In this document: in pieces, positions 5,934 to 6,264 of the stretch
Layout: every line of letters starts with the position of its first letter
Numbering within the stretch: position 1 is the stretch's first letter
Source of the DNA: Psychrobacter sp.
Lineage (GTDB): Bacteria; Pseudomonadota; Gammaproteobacteria; Pseudomonadales; Moraxellaceae
Direction of reading: 5' to 3'
Assembly: GCA_029264635.1 (NCBI GenBank)
Contig: JARIAA010000002.1
Coordinates: forward strand, 1 to 6,264
DNA: 6,264 bases
Position numbers and translations under genes: made by a program
The notes under the pieces: generated by a model
Database searches by the model: none
What the model was told of the DNA's origin: nothing
Seen by the model: the letters and a program-made list of their open reading frames with translations, nothing else

Positions 5934-6264
5934 TTATTGATCCTTATCGTAACCATCATCACCTACCAGACCACTACCAGGTAAGATGTCTACATTATTG
6001 GTACTAGTATCACTAGTGCTGGTATTACTATTACTTGAATCACTAGTGTCAACGGTATCAGTACTCAAGTTGCTCGCTGTTGTATTTGCTCTATCAATGC
6101 TAGTTGTTGTTGCACTAGGCATATTTGCTCGAACAGCGTCAGCCACTTTATCTTCCTTATCGCTGGTCATTTTGGTATGACGAGTCGTTTTTACTTTGAG
6201 ACCAGTACGCTCCTCGTCCATTTTATCTTGCATTTTACGTAGGAAACGAGCCGCCGCTTCTTGA
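5934..6264 (-). CDS. Unrecognised protein with charged segment and Ser/Thr/Asp/Asn-rich C-terminal tail, N-terminus beyond the window
   Basis: The frame is open to the window edge, giving at least 109 visible residues, so the N-terminus is missing. An ATG at 6233 is in frame but has no ribosome-binding site, and the preceding codons (QEAAARFLRK) look like ordinary coding sequence, so I treat it as internal. The visible start is a charged, probably helical segment (residues 1-40, rich in Lys, Arg, Asp, Glu). From about residue 50 it becomes low complexity: 20 of 21 residues at 70-90 are Ser, Thr, Asp or Asn. It ends in an acidic GDDGYDKDQ. Such tails are usually disordered, as flexible linkers or surface-exposed ends. 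No family is recognised. A strong terminator lies just downstream, supporting this strand as coding. Confidence 0.65.
   Translation of the reverse strand, partial: QEAAARFLRKMQDKMDEERTGLKVKTTRHTKMTSDKEDKVADAVRANMPSATTTSIDRANTTASNLSTDTVDTSDSSNSNTSTSDTSTNNVDILPGSGLVGDDGYDKDQ

Overview
The window looks like ordinary chromosome from a gammaproteobacterium of the family Moraxellaceae, most likely Psychrobacter or a close relative. The reasons are a ParE that reads nearly co-linear with the E. coli protein, a yqiA gene directly upstream of parE (the gammaproteobacterial gene order), moderate GC content in the genes, and very AT-rich spacers. The genus is an inference, because no database search was possible.

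Layout from left to right: a pirin-family cupin gene on the minus strand whose 3' end is cut off by the window; an AT-rich gap; a small four-cysteine DUF1289 (YdhL-like) gene on the minus strand; a divergent intergenic region; then on the plus strand yqiA (alpha/beta-hydrolase esterase), parE (topoisomerase IV subunit B, TTG start) and a PlsC-type acyltransferase. A long hairpin lies in the convergent gap after the acyltransferase. It is followed by a minus-strand short-chain dehydrogenase/reductase, an upstream spacer with a strong operator-like palindrome, a textbook intrinsic terminator, and the C-terminal part of an unrecognised minus-strand gene with a Ser/Thr/Asp/Asn low-complexity tail.

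The genes do not form one pathway. ParE acts with ParC (not in the window) to decatenate chromosomes. YqiA is its conserved neighbour but is separated from it here by a hairpin-bearing gap with its own -10-like box, so co-transcription is uncertain. The acyltransferase probably acts in phospholipid remodelling or synthesis. Pirin, the DUF1289 protein and the SDR look like independent units.

No mobile element, CRISPR array, tRNA, rRNA, phage or defence module was seen, and there is no evidence of a new multi-gene system. The points most worth a second look are regulatory: the perfect 10-bp inverted repeat upstream of the SDR, the nested inverted repeats between yqiA and parE, and smaller palindromes near the yqiA and acyltransferase starts. 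The unusual tail of the last gene also deserves attention.
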